Shown here: one piece after another, positions 1-6,786 of the stretch
Position numbering within the stretch: the first letter of the stretch is position 1
Layout of the letters: every line of letters starts with the position of its first letter
DNA from: Candidatus Nanopelagicales bacterium
Lineage (GTDB): Bacteria; Actinomycetota; Actinomycetes; S36-B12; UBA10799
Assembly: GCA_030699055.1 (NCBI GenBank)
Contig: JAUYKX010000174.1
Span: 1-8,949 of the forward strand
Direction: 5' to 3'
Length of the DNA stretch: 8,949 nt
Notes under the pieces: model-generated
Told to the model about the DNA's origin: nothing
Seen by the model: the letters and a program-made list of their open reading frames with translations, nothing else
Database searches by the model: none
Position numbers and translations under genes: made by a program

Positions 1-131
1 CGACGCCTTGGCTTTCGGCGGGTTAAGCCTGGATAACTGCCCGCGCGCCTCGCTCAAGCCACCGCCTAAGCCGTTTCGTTTCTGAGCCCGGCGCCTCGGC
101 AGCCGATCGCGCCCCCGAGCCGATTAGTCGA

Positions 132-710
132 TCAAAACTTGACGGTCGGGGGCGTGGCCTGACCCTCCGGCGCCTGGTAGAAGTCCCGCTTGCCGACCTT
201 GGCCATTCCGGCGAAGAACATCCAAGGAATGGTGATCACCAGCTGGTTGAGAGTCGACACCGCATCGTTGTAGTACTGCCGGGCAAAGGCCAACTGGTTC
301 TCGGTCTCGGAAAGTTGGTTCTGCAAATTCATGAAATTCGTCGACGCCTTGAGGACGGGGTAATTCTCAGCCACCGCCATGACGTTCACGAGAGCCTTGT
401 CCAGCGCAGCCTCGGCCTGGGCCTTCTGCGCTACCGTCCCCGACTTGGCCGCCTGAGACACCTGAGCCCGAGCCGCGGTGACCTCTTCGAACACTCCCCG
501 TTCGTGAGTGGCGTAACCCTTGACCGTTTCGACCAGGTTGGGAATCAGATCCGCCCGTCGAGTGAGCTGAACATCGATTCCTCCCAGCGCTTCCTGGGCC
601 AACACGTCCTGCTTGCGCAGTTTGTTGAAAGCGACTACCGAAAAAATCACCAAGAATACGATCAGAACAATCACAACAATTGCCACTATTGCGCCCACGA
701 TGCGAATCAC
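132..710 (-). CDS. LemA family membrane protein
   Basis: This 192-residue protein is a complete LemA family member. A single hydrophobic segment (about residues 5-27) anchors it to the membrane, and the rest is a helical, coiled-coil-like domain. Family signatures are clear: IDVQLTRRADLIPNLVE (45-61), the following GYATHER (65-71), ENYPVLKA (115-122), and the helix with NQLSETENQLAFAR (131-144) and YYNDAV (146-151). The FY and PPTVKF pieces at the C terminus are also typical. Length matches the family norm of about 185-200 residues. The biochemical role of LemA proteins is not established; they are envelope proteins often encoded beside DUF2207 or TPM-domain proteins. Here the gene lies 57 bp downstream of a DUF2207 gene on the same strand, so co-transcription is likely. 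The start is a GTG; a GGAAGG sequence ends only one base before it, so an in-frame GTG at 698 (four codons later) is an alternative. Family identity is secure; function is not. Confidence 0.93.
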   Translation of the reverse strand: MIRIVGAIVAIVVIVLIVFLVIFSVVAFNKLRKQDVLAQEALGGIDVQLTRRADLIPNLVETVKGYATHERGVFEEVTAARAQVSQAAKSGTVAQKAQAEAALDKALVNVMAVAENYPVLKASTNFMNLQNQLSETENQLAFARQYYNDAVSTLNQLVITIPWMFFAGMAKVGKRDFYQAPEGQATPPTVKF

Positions 711-767
711 ACCTTCCGTTGTTCGCCGGCCGCTGGTTGCCGGTATTTGTGAATCATGCCCGAACCG

Positions 768-2576
768 TCACCACGAACCACCACCGCCCCCGCCGCCCCC
801 GCCGCCAAAGCCACCGCCACCTCCACCACTGGACGACGACTGCGAAGCGGTGTAGGCGCTGATGGAACTGTTGAGCGCGGATTCAAAGCCTCCGAATCCG
901 CTGCCGCCGAACGCACTACCCCACGCCATCCCATAGGCGTACGGATACCAGCCCGGCCAGGGCGGCTCCTCGCCCGTCGCTACCTGGTACTTGCGGGCCC
1001 ACTTGTCGGCCACGCCGAACGCCACCGCGTACGGAACGAAGGCGATGAACAGATCCTTGCTCGCGGCGAAGTCGAACCGGGATTCGCTCGAGTCGGTGGC
1101 CAACAGTCGCTTGAAACCACCTGCCTCCGACCACTTGCGCCGACCCTCTGCGGTCCTCCGCATGCCGACACCGGTATTGGTCAGGCCGAAACCTCCGAGA
1201 ACGAATGCGGCGAACGGCAGGCCCAGCATCGTCGGCCCGACAATGCCGATGAAACCCCCAATAGCCAGCAAGAGACACAAGCCCCAAAAAATCTTTGCAA
1301 TCTTCTCGCCGGCCTCGGTCTTGACCAGACCCTGCTCCTTGGCCCAAGCCGTGGCGCTAGCCGCCACCCGATTGTTTGCCGACTGCAGTACCTTGCCTGC
1401 GGCAACAGACTTGTCGGCGAGGAACCAGTACCCCGGGTAAAGAATTCCGAGATCTTCGGCGACTGACCGAGTCACGGGATCCACACTGGCCCATTGGTCC
1501 AGGCTGGCCTGCCCGGTCACCAGCCAACTGTTGTCGTCCCGGCGCTCCAACTTCACCAGGTTCTTGTCCGCCATGTAGTACAGCGAACCCGTCAAGGCAT
1601 GGCCACCGGGAGCTTCCGATTCGATAAACACGGTCTGCACCGGACCCAGTCCCTCCGGTGGGCCGTACATGACGGGCAATCCCGGGGTGGTCTCTCTGGC
1701 CCGCAAGGCCAGGAACAACCCAATACCGGCGACGATGATGGCCACCACCACCACTCCGCCGACCAACGAGGGATCGCGACCCAGGACCTTGTCCCAACTC
1801 ACGCCCCACGGGACAGTGGCCCTGGGGGGAGGTGGTGGAGCCATGGTTGCCCGCACCGTCATGCCCGATCGCGCCGGGATCCCGGCGGCGCTCAAGGTCA
1901 ATTGGGTGGTCCCGGCGCCGGATATCTGGCACGGACCCTGGACATATCCCTTGGTCGCGCCGGCGCCTGCCGTGCACTGAACCAGCCCAGCGGCGGCGGG
2001 AAGCGTGATCTTTATCGTTGCCTTCTGCATCGCCATCTCCCATCCCTGGGCGATGACGTTCCAGTAGAAGTCTGACTGTGACGACGCGGCTTCGGACCCC
2101 TGCGCCGAGACGAACTCCTTGCCCTGGCCAGCCGAGATCGGCGAAATAACCCCGTTGATGCCGTACGACAAGACGAACACGTGACTACCAGGCTTCAGGT
2201 AGGCATTCGGATCGCCGATCTTCGCTACGAAGAAGCGATCCGCCGACTCCCACATCGTGGTGTAGGGGATGGGTTTGCCATCCATGGTGATCGATTGAAG
2301 CTTGGGCGTGTACCTGACACCACGATCCGCCGGGTCATTGAGATCCCAGTACCGGAATATGCCGTGCCGCCCCGACGGAAACGTGGCAGTGATTGTTTCG
2401 GTGGCCGTCATGTTGCCGTCCGCCGCCACGTTGTAATCCGCCTCGTACTGACTGATAACCACTGGATCGGTTGCCACCGAGGAACTCGACCCGCTGTCCA
2501 TCGCGCCGAGCAGTGGCCAGCACAGACCAACCACGGTCGCAATCACCAAAACGATCCAGATCAGGATCCGTTTCAA
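768..2576 (-). CDS. DUF2207 family membrane protein with glycine-rich C-terminal tail
   Basis: I choose the TTG at 2576, giving 602 residues, because GGGAG lies 7 bases upstream and the protein then opens with LKRILIWIVLVIA, a signal peptide or membrane anchor. A longer reading from a TTG at 2651 adds 25 residues with no family-like sequence. Order of parts: N-terminal hydrophobic segment (about 3-23); extracytoplasmic beta-rich DUF2207 domain with YEADYNVAADGNMTATETI (44-62) and the GRHGIFRYW motif (69-77); proline-rich linker APPPPPR (246-252); a membrane helix (about 272-292); a cytoplasmic domain; a helical hairpin (about 429-465); and the family's C-terminal block, GGFKRLL (486-492) then FVPYAVAFGVADKWA (513-527). 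The protein ends in a serine run and SGGGGGGFGGGGGGGGGGSW. Such tails are common in DUF2207 and TPM-type proteins, but no function is assigned to them. It precedes lemA in a probable two-gene operon. The family assignment is firm; the role is unknown. Confidence 0.9.
   Translation of the reverse strand: MKRILIWIVLVIATVVGLCWPLLGAMDSGSSSSVATDPVVISQYEADYNVAADGNMTATETITATFPSGRHGIFRYWDLNDPADRGVRYTPKLQSITMDGKPIPYTTMWESADRFFVAKIGDPNAYLKPGSHVFVLSYGINGVISPISAGQGKEFVSAQGSEAASSQSDFYWNVIAQGWEMAMQKATIKITLPAAAGLVQCTAGAGATKGYVQGPCQISGAGTTQLTLSAAGIPARSGMTVRATMAPPPPPRATVPWGVSWDKVLGRDPSLVGGVVVVAIIVAGIGLFLALRARETTPGLPVMYGPPEGLGPVQTVFIESEAPGGHALTGSLYYMADKNLVKLERRDDNSWLVTGQASLDQWASVDPVTRSVAEDLGILYPGYWFLADKSVAAGKVLQSANNRVAASATAWAKEQGLVKTEAGEKIAKIFWGLCLLLAIGGFIGIVGPTMLGLPFAAFVLGGFGLTNTGVGMRRTAEGRRKWSEAGGFKRLLATDSSESRFDFAASKDLFIAFVPYAVAFGVADKWARKYQVATGEEPPWPGWYPYAYGMAWGSAFGGSGFGGFESALNSSISAYTASQSSSSGGGGGGFGGGGGGGGGGSW
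777..827 (-). repeat. Polyglycine tract in the DUF2207 C-terminal tail
   Basis: On the minus strand this stretch encodes six glycines, one phenylalanine and ten glycines, followed by Ser-Trp and the stop codon. GGT, GGC and GGG codons are mixed, so the tract is not a simple trinucleotide expansion. This suggests that glycine content, not repeat slippage, is being maintained. Read on the plus strand it gives an artefactual polyproline reading frame. Confidence 0.85.
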
Positions 2577-2583
2577 CGGTCTA

Positions 2584-2588
2584 CTCCC
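2584..2588 (-). promoter_or_regulatory. Ribosome binding site that sets the DUF2207 start
   Basis: GGGAG on the minus strand sits 7 bases ahead of the TTG at 2576. The spacing is ideal, and the codons that follow encode Lys-Arg and then a hydrophobic segment. This supports the TTG at 2576 over the upstream TTG at 2651. Confidence 0.6.
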
Positions 2589-2667
2589 ATCTCCGGGCAA
2601 ATGGCGGCGAAAGATCACAGCCGTCCAGCTTGAACAACCGTACGCCGGCAAGGCCGTGCGCTAACGG

Positions 2668-2696
2668 ACACTACCGCCAGCCGAGTGGCTTACCAA
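2668..2696 (-). promoter_or_regulatory. Possible promoter for the DUF2207-LemA unit
   Basis: In the 166-bp gap between the acyltransferase stop and the DUF2207 start, the minus strand holds TTGGTA, a 17-base spacer and TAGTGT. The first matches 4 of 6 bases of the -35 consensus, and the second fits the TANNNT pattern of actinobacterial -10 elements. It would give an untranslated leader of about 85 bases. Such matches occur by chance, so confidence is low. Confidence 0.3.
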
Positions 2697-2742
2697 CCGA
2701 CACACAGAAGCAATGAGGAGCCCGGCGGAATACGTCCCGATG

Positions 2743-4662
2743 TCATTCGGCGCGTAGGGCCTGGGCGATCAACTGCGCGTAGGCCCGGGCCCCGGCCGGG
2801 TTGGTGTGGACGCCGTCGGGGTAGAAGTACTGGCGATTGCCCGCTGCTGCCGCCGCCCAATCGGCGATCCGGACGTTGGGATACTTGCGAGCCACACCCT
2901 CAACAACCCGATTCGACTCGTTGATCCAACGATCAGGGGCGTGATTGGTCACCAGCACGACCCGGTGACGATCCGTTAATCCGGCCACCATTGGATCGAG
3001 GATGGACGCGTAGGCGGGTCCATTGGTACCGGTATGAATGACCACAACCGAAGCGAGTTGACCCTTTTCACGCCGAGAGGCGATCCGCCCCGCCACTTCC
3101 TGGGCCTGCCGACTAATGGCGGCATCCAGGGTCAGCCGAGGCAGCACCTTGTTCAGTTCGCTACGAGCCCCGAGCATCACAGAGTCGCCAACTGCGGTGA
3201 TCGGAACCTTTGTCAGGTCGGTCCCCGGCGCGATGGGTTCCTCGACAACCGGGTTCTCGCCGTTGGCCTCACCATTGGCCTCACCGGAAACACCCGTCGC
3301 CGGCAACCCTTCAGCAGGCGACCCCGGGCCGGGAATGAGCTCTCCCGCTCCCACCTGCGTCACCCCCCCGAGATAGTCGGAAGAGTTCGGTGCGGGCAAG
3401 GTCCACAGCACTACACCCACCGCCAACGCGGATGCGCCAACACACCCCTGCGTGACAATCCAGCGCCTGGACGACAGTCTCAACTCCCCGTTCCGCCAAC
3501 GCCGCCAGATCTGCCCCAAAGCGCCGTGCCGTGCCGGCATCTCCAGGTACCGGTACGACAACTCGGCCAGAACGCCGGTGATCGCGAACTGCAACACCAA
3601 TGCCGGCACGCCGGTCCAGTCGATGTCGATCCCCGGTCGAAGCACCACGAACACCGGCCAATGCCACAGGTAGAGGCCATACGATCGCTTGCCGATGTAG
3701 CGCAGAGGCTGCCATCCAAGCCAGCGGAATCCGACCACCGCCGGATGGCTGGCCACCACAATCACGACAGCCGTGAGTCCGGCAAAGACCAGAAAACCTC
3801 CGCGATAAAGAAAGCCGGAATCCTCGGTAAGACTGTGGAAGCACCAGAAAATTCCGATCAACGCCAACAGGCCCAGACCGCCCATCGCCGCCTGCGGCCC
3901 GCCTCCGAGCTTGCGCGGCAACCTCGCCGGCCGCCATACAGTGGCCAAAGCCGCCCCGAACAAGATTCCCATCGAGTGGGTGTCGGAGCCGAAGTACAAC
4001 CTGCTCGCGTCGTTCTCCCCCGGCATCCCGGCGACAAGGCCGAGGATAATCATCAACAGGGTCGACGCACCCGCGCCAATCAGCGCCACCCGACCCACAC
4101 CCGTTTTGCCCCAACGGCGAAACACGATCAGCAATACCGCCGGCCACAACAGATAGAACTGCTCCTCCACTGCCAGCGACCAAAGGTGTTGCAACATCGG
4201 CGGTCGGCCAACAGCTTCGAAGTACGACTGCTCGCTGAGGATGTTCCACCAGTTGTTCACGTAGAAGACCGAGGCGATCGAGTCCTCGCGCACGCCAGAT
4301 GCCGCATCGTGGGCGAAGAGAACAGCCAGCACCGAACTGAAGACCAGCACCGCCAACAGGGCGGGCAACAGCCGTCGAGCACGACCCAGGTAGAACCGAC
4401 CGAAGTCGATCCTTCCCTTCGCTCCGACTTCCGACAGCAGGATTGACGTGATCAGAAATCCGGACAGAACGAAAAATGCGTCGACACCGAGAAAACCACC
4501 CGGCATCCATTCCACCCCGGCGTGGTAGAGCAGGACTGCCAATACCGCGATCGCCCGAATCCCGTCGAGCGCCGGGATATAGGCCATCCGAGCCGGGCCC
4601 GCCTGCGCGGGCCGGACATCAGTCCTCGGCCCAGACTCCAACGGAGCCCGTACTGCGCTCAT
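2743..4662 (-). CDS. AT3-SGNH membrane acyltransferase (OafA type)
   Basis: From the ATG at 4662 this is 639 residues, close to the usual 600-700 for AT3-SGNH fusions. Residues 29-375 form a multi-helix acyltransferase 3 domain. ALDGIRAIAVLAVLLYHAG (31-49) contains the family's R-X10-H motif (R36, H47); FLGVDAFFVLSGFLIT (57-72), FYLGRARRLLP (90-100) and HLWSLAVEEQFYLLWP (159-174) follow. A further helix (about 402-421) and an acidic, Gly/Pro-rich linker lead to an extracytoplasmic SGNH domain: GDSV (492-495, nucleophile S494), TGTNG (544-548, N547) and DGVH (616-619, D616 and H619). Such enzymes move acyl groups, often acetyl, from the cytoplasm onto surface polysaccharides, peptidoglycan or other glycans outside. 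The acceptor cannot be told from the sequence. The reading frame stays open upstream to 4884, but that extension overlaps the lyase gene by 119 bp and has no family similarity. The gene lies 103 bp downstream of the lyase, suggesting a shared glycan theme. Confidence 0.93.
   Translation of the reverse strand: MSAVRAPLESGPRTDVRPAQAGPARMAYIPALDGIRAIAVLAVLLYHAGVEWMPGGFLGVDAFFVLSGFLITSILLSEVGAKGRIDFGRFYLGRARRLLPALLAVLVFSSVLAVLFAHDAASGVREDSIASVFYVNNWWNILSEQSYFEAVGRPPMLQHLWSLAVEEQFYLLWPAVLLIVFRRWGKTGVGRVALIGAGASTLLMIILGLVAGMPGENDASRLYFGSDTHSMGILFGAALATVWRPARLPRKLGGGPQAAMGGLGLLALIGIFWCFHSLTEDSGFLYRGGFLVFAGLTAVVIVVASHPAVVGFRWLGWQPLRYIGKRSYGLYLWHWPVFVVLRPGIDIDWTGVPALVLQFAITGVLAELSYRYLEMPARHGALGQIWRRWRNGELRLSSRRWIVTQGCVGASALAVGVVLWTLPAPNSSDYLGGVTQVGAGELIPGPGSPAEGLPATGVSGEANGEANGENPVVEEPIAPGTDLTKVPITAVGDSVMLGARSELNKVLPRLTLDAAISRQAQEVAGRIASRREKGQLASVVVIHTGTNGPAYASILDPMVAGLTDRHRVVLVTNHAPDRWINESNRVVEGVARKYPNVRIADWAAAAAGNRQYFYPDGVHTNPAGARAYAQLIAQALRAE
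3263..3286 (-). repeat. Two-copy 12-bp tandem repeat in the acyltransferase linker
   Basis: TTGGCCTCACCA is followed directly by TTGGCCTCACCG on the plus strand (11 of 12 bases identical). On the coding strand this gives GEANGEANGEN (about residues 460-470), in the flexible linker between the membrane acyltransferase domain and the SGNH domain. It is a small in-frame duplication, probably neutral and possibly variable in copy number between strains. Confidence 0.75.
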
Positions 4663-4679
4663 TACCCCGCCCCTGCTCA

Positions 4680-4708
4680 GAACTACTCTGCCGGCATCTG
4701 ACCCGCAA
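4680..4708 (-). promoter_or_regulatory. Possible promoter for the acyltransferase gene
   Basis: The minus strand of the 103-bp gap between lyase and acyltransferase contains TTGCGG, a 17-base spacer and TAGTTC. Transcription would begin some 10-12 bases ahead of the ATG at 4662. The -10 match is imperfect (it lacks the final T), so this is a weak candidate. If it is not used, the acyltransferase would depend on read-through from the lyase gene, since no clear terminator lies in the gap. Confidence 0.2.
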
Positions 4709-4765
4709 CTGGCCCGATACGTGATGGTAGGCGACGGTTGGGGACTCGACGGGCAGCAACACCGC

Positions 4766-6715
4766 CTACAGGCGCTCGCCGCCTCCGCGACGAATGCGCA
4801 ATTGATACGAGGCGTCCCCGCGGGTGACGGTAACGAGCGCCCCGCCCTCCTCAATCGAACCTGTGGCACCCACTGCGGACGCATCCTCGTCGGCCGCTCG
4901 CGGAATGATCACAGTGACCAGCCGCTCCGATCGCGCACGACCTCCGGCCACCCTCAACGAAGGAGCAGGGGCAACCTCGGAATATTGCTCGGAGTTCCAG
5001 CCTCCCCATGGCGAATGACTTCCACGCAATATCGAGTAGCCGGGTGCCCCGCCGACACTGATCACCGAAACATTCGCTCCCGGGCCCTCGGTATGGGCCG
5101 ACGAACCCGCCAGACGAACCGTTCGATCACGACCCAGGTTCCAGTTTTGAACGACGGTTCCCCTCTTGCGCGTTGGCTTCCGCTGTCGCACGTCGTCGAT
5201 CACCACGAAAAACTCGCCCATCCGGTCGTACCAGACGGTTCGCACCATTCCCGTACGGACGTAAGCGCGATCCAGCAACGTCGTGATATCACCCGAAGCA
5301 TCCGATCTCGCCACCTGAACCTTCGGCGCGGGGGATCGGTATCCGACTCCCTCGATCAACGCGAGGTTGTGGCTCGCCCTTTCGCGCAAGGCGGAGTACC
5401 CGTAGTAGGGACCGGCGTCGAACAACAATTGGGAGCCCCGCGCGTGAACTGTCAGTGCCCCCGCATCCGCGTGGGCGTGGTACACGGACGAGGGTCCAGA
5501 ACCCGTCCGCAGCGAGTAGAAGGTGGCAGCCGGAAATTCGGCCCCACCAGCCCAACTCGAACGACCGAAGATAAACCCGGCCCCGAACCGGGCATAGCGC
5601 GATCCGGGGGAGCGTCCCCGGGCGCCTCCCGTCGCTGCGTACTCGAACGTCCCGACTCCCGGAGCGTCAGCTGCGATGGCCTCCTTCGCCGCCCCGTCTC
5701 CGATGGCCTCGTACTTGCCGTCCGGCCGAATACCGAAAGCCAGGAACCCAGGAATTAGTTCGGCGCGCGCCAGGCCCGCCAGCGGGTTAACCCCACAACC
5801 GCGCAATCTGTTGATCTGGTCAAGCGTCCAGATGTAGGTCGCCCGGGCGTACTCCAACGACCCTTCCAACACTGATCCGTCCGGCTGGATCAACGCGGAT
5901 GCCGACCGATTCAGGTACGACAGGGCTCGGGATCTCAACCTGCGGTTGCCCACCACACACCCTGCGGCGAAAATACCCGATGCCTGATGGAACGAAGCGT
6001 TGTTCACCAGCCGCCAGCGTCGCACCATGTACTTGGCCTGGACCTTCATCGCTTTCACGTATCGACCCGAGCGAGGCCCCCCGTACTGCACGGCACACGC
6101 CAACGTGATCAGCCGAAAACCACTCTCGATCTGCCCGTATGCCTGGGATGAACGCGGACGCCTCACCGGGTTGTCACGAAGCCAGTCGTCCACAAGTCGG
6201 AAGAACCGGGCGACCATGTCCGGCCGACCATTGGCCAAACCGGTGCGCAGCAGGGGCAAGGCCCAGTACAGCGAGTGCTGCGCTCCGTTTCCGCTGCTGT
6301 TGAGTGTGCTCTGATTGCGCCAGTTCGGATTGGCGGGCAGGCGCATGTAGCCGTACCGATCCAGCTTGAACCAACCCGACATGATTGCTTCCGCTTGTCG
6401 AGCGTCCTTCTTGTCCGGGGTCCACAGGTATCCGGAGCACTGGGAAGCAGCCCGCACATTTCGCGCTGATCGAACCGCGCTACGGGCAATCGGAACCGAC
6501 GTGGGCGGCGTCGCATCGCGGTAAAGGGAGGCCAGGTCACCCGGCAACCCGCTTCGCGGATCGGCGGCGATCGAAGGGCTGGCAGTGGACATCAGGACCG
6601 ACCCGACCACCACCGGAACCGTTGCCAGCACAAGCCCGGTACGTCGAACAGATTTCTTGGCCATTTGCTTGACGATAGCCTTCGAGAGGCGACTTCGAAG
6701 GGATTTCCGGTTCAA
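4766..6715 (-). CDS. Secreted heparinase II/III-like polysaccharide lyase
   Basis: This 649-residue protein has a signal peptide: a basic start, the hydrophobic stretch LVLATVPVVVGSVLMSTA (28-45), then SPSIAADP with likely cleavage near residue 51. Residues about 90-330 look like the helical toroid of this lyase fold, with LVNNASFHQASG (236-247) and PDGSVLEGSLEY (278-289). The second half is the heparinase II/III beta domain, marked by YHAHADAGALTVHARG (412-427; H413, H415, D417), LLFDAGPYYGY (430-440) and RASHNLALIEG (446-456). Relatives cleave uronic-acid polysaccharides (heparin, alginate, related exopolysaccharides) by beta-elimination outside the cell. The substrate here is unknown. The canonical Asn-Asn-His site reads Asn-Asn-Ala (238-240), with a His at 243. 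The start is a TTG with GGTGAG 9 bases upstream. The ATG at 6664 gives a more compact signal peptide (MAKKSVRR) but its nearest GAAGG is 14 bases away. The acyltransferase gene follows on the same strand. Confidence 0.85.
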   Translation of the reverse strand: MNRKSLRSRLSKAIVKQMAKKSVRRTGLVLATVPVVVGSVLMSTASPSIAADPRSGLPGDLASLYRDATPPTSVPIARSAVRSARNVRAASQCSGYLWTPDKKDARQAEAIMSGWFKLDRYGYMRLPANPNWRNQSTLNSSGNGAQHSLYWALPLLRTGLANGRPDMVARFFRLVDDWLRDNPVRRPRSSQAYGQIESGFRLITLACAVQYGGPRSGRYVKAMKVQAKYMVRRWRLVNNASFHQASGIFAAGCVVGNRRLRSRALSYLNRSASALIQPDGSVLEGSLEYARATYIWTLDQINRLRGCGVNPLAGLARAELIPGFLAFGIRPDGKYEAIGDGAAKEAIAADAPGVGTFEYAATGGARGRSPGSRYARFGAGFIFGRSSWAGGAEFPAATFYSLRTGSGPSSVYHAHADAGALTVHARGSQLLFDAGPYYGYSALRERASHNLALIEGVGYRSPAPKVQVARSDASGDITTLLDRAYVRTGMVRTVWYDRMGEFFVVIDDVRQRKPTRKRGTVVQNWNLGRDRTVRLAGSSAHTEGPGANVSVISVGGAPGYSILRGSHSPWGGWNSEQYSEVAPAPSLRVAGGRARSERLVTVIIPRAADEDASAVGATGSIEEGGALVTVTRGDASYQLRIRRGGGERL

Positions 6716-6786
6716 TCACCCGGTCTCACCCGCGAAACTCGCCCACCAGACTCGCGCGAGGCACACCACAGCGCGAAGCCGATCGG
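6716..6786. promoter_or_regulatory. Divergent intergenic region with a 10-bp palindrome
   Basis: This 71-bp gap separates the leftward lyase gene from the rightward crotonase gene, so promoter elements for both must lie here or extend into the coding ends. It contains a perfect palindrome, CTCGCGCGAG, at 6751-6760. GGTGAG for the lyase start is read on the minus strand at 6725-6730. I found no convincing -35/-10 pair for either direction. The palindrome could be an operator, but GC-only palindromes of this size arise readily in GC-rich DNA. Confidence 0.35.

Noticed and set aside
1..131. Possible end of a gene or a terminator left of lemA
   Set aside because: All frames are short and show no recognisable protein. 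A GGCTT/AAGCC hairpin (10-14 and 25-29) has only a 5-bp stem and no T-run, too weak to call.
613..855. Plus-strand reading frame encoding a long polyproline stretch
   Set aside because: It is the antisense of the polyglycine tail of the DUF2207 protein and the start of lemA; nothing else supports it as a gene.
756..1466. Plus-strand open frame of 236 codons
   Set aside because: It lies wholly antisense to the DUF2207 gene, has no family features, and its composition is what a GC-rich shadow frame gives.
3034..4446. Plus-strand open frame of 470 codons
   Set aside because: It is antisense to the well-supported AT3-SGNH gene. The product is rich in Arg, Gln, His and Pro with no membrane or domain pattern, typical of a shadow frame.
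3311..4510. Minus-strand open frame of 399 codons in another frame of the acyltransferase
   Set aside because: It overlaps the conserved AT3 coding sequence in a different frame and shows no domain.
4663..4884. N-terminal extension of the acyltransferase
   Set aside because: It overlaps the lyase gene by 119 bp, is Cys/Arg/Pro-rich, and precedes a good ATG at 4662 that fits the family's N terminus.
4721..5758. Plus-strand open frame of 345 codons
   Set aside because: It is antisense to the lyase beta domain, with Arg/Ser-rich, domain-free sequence.
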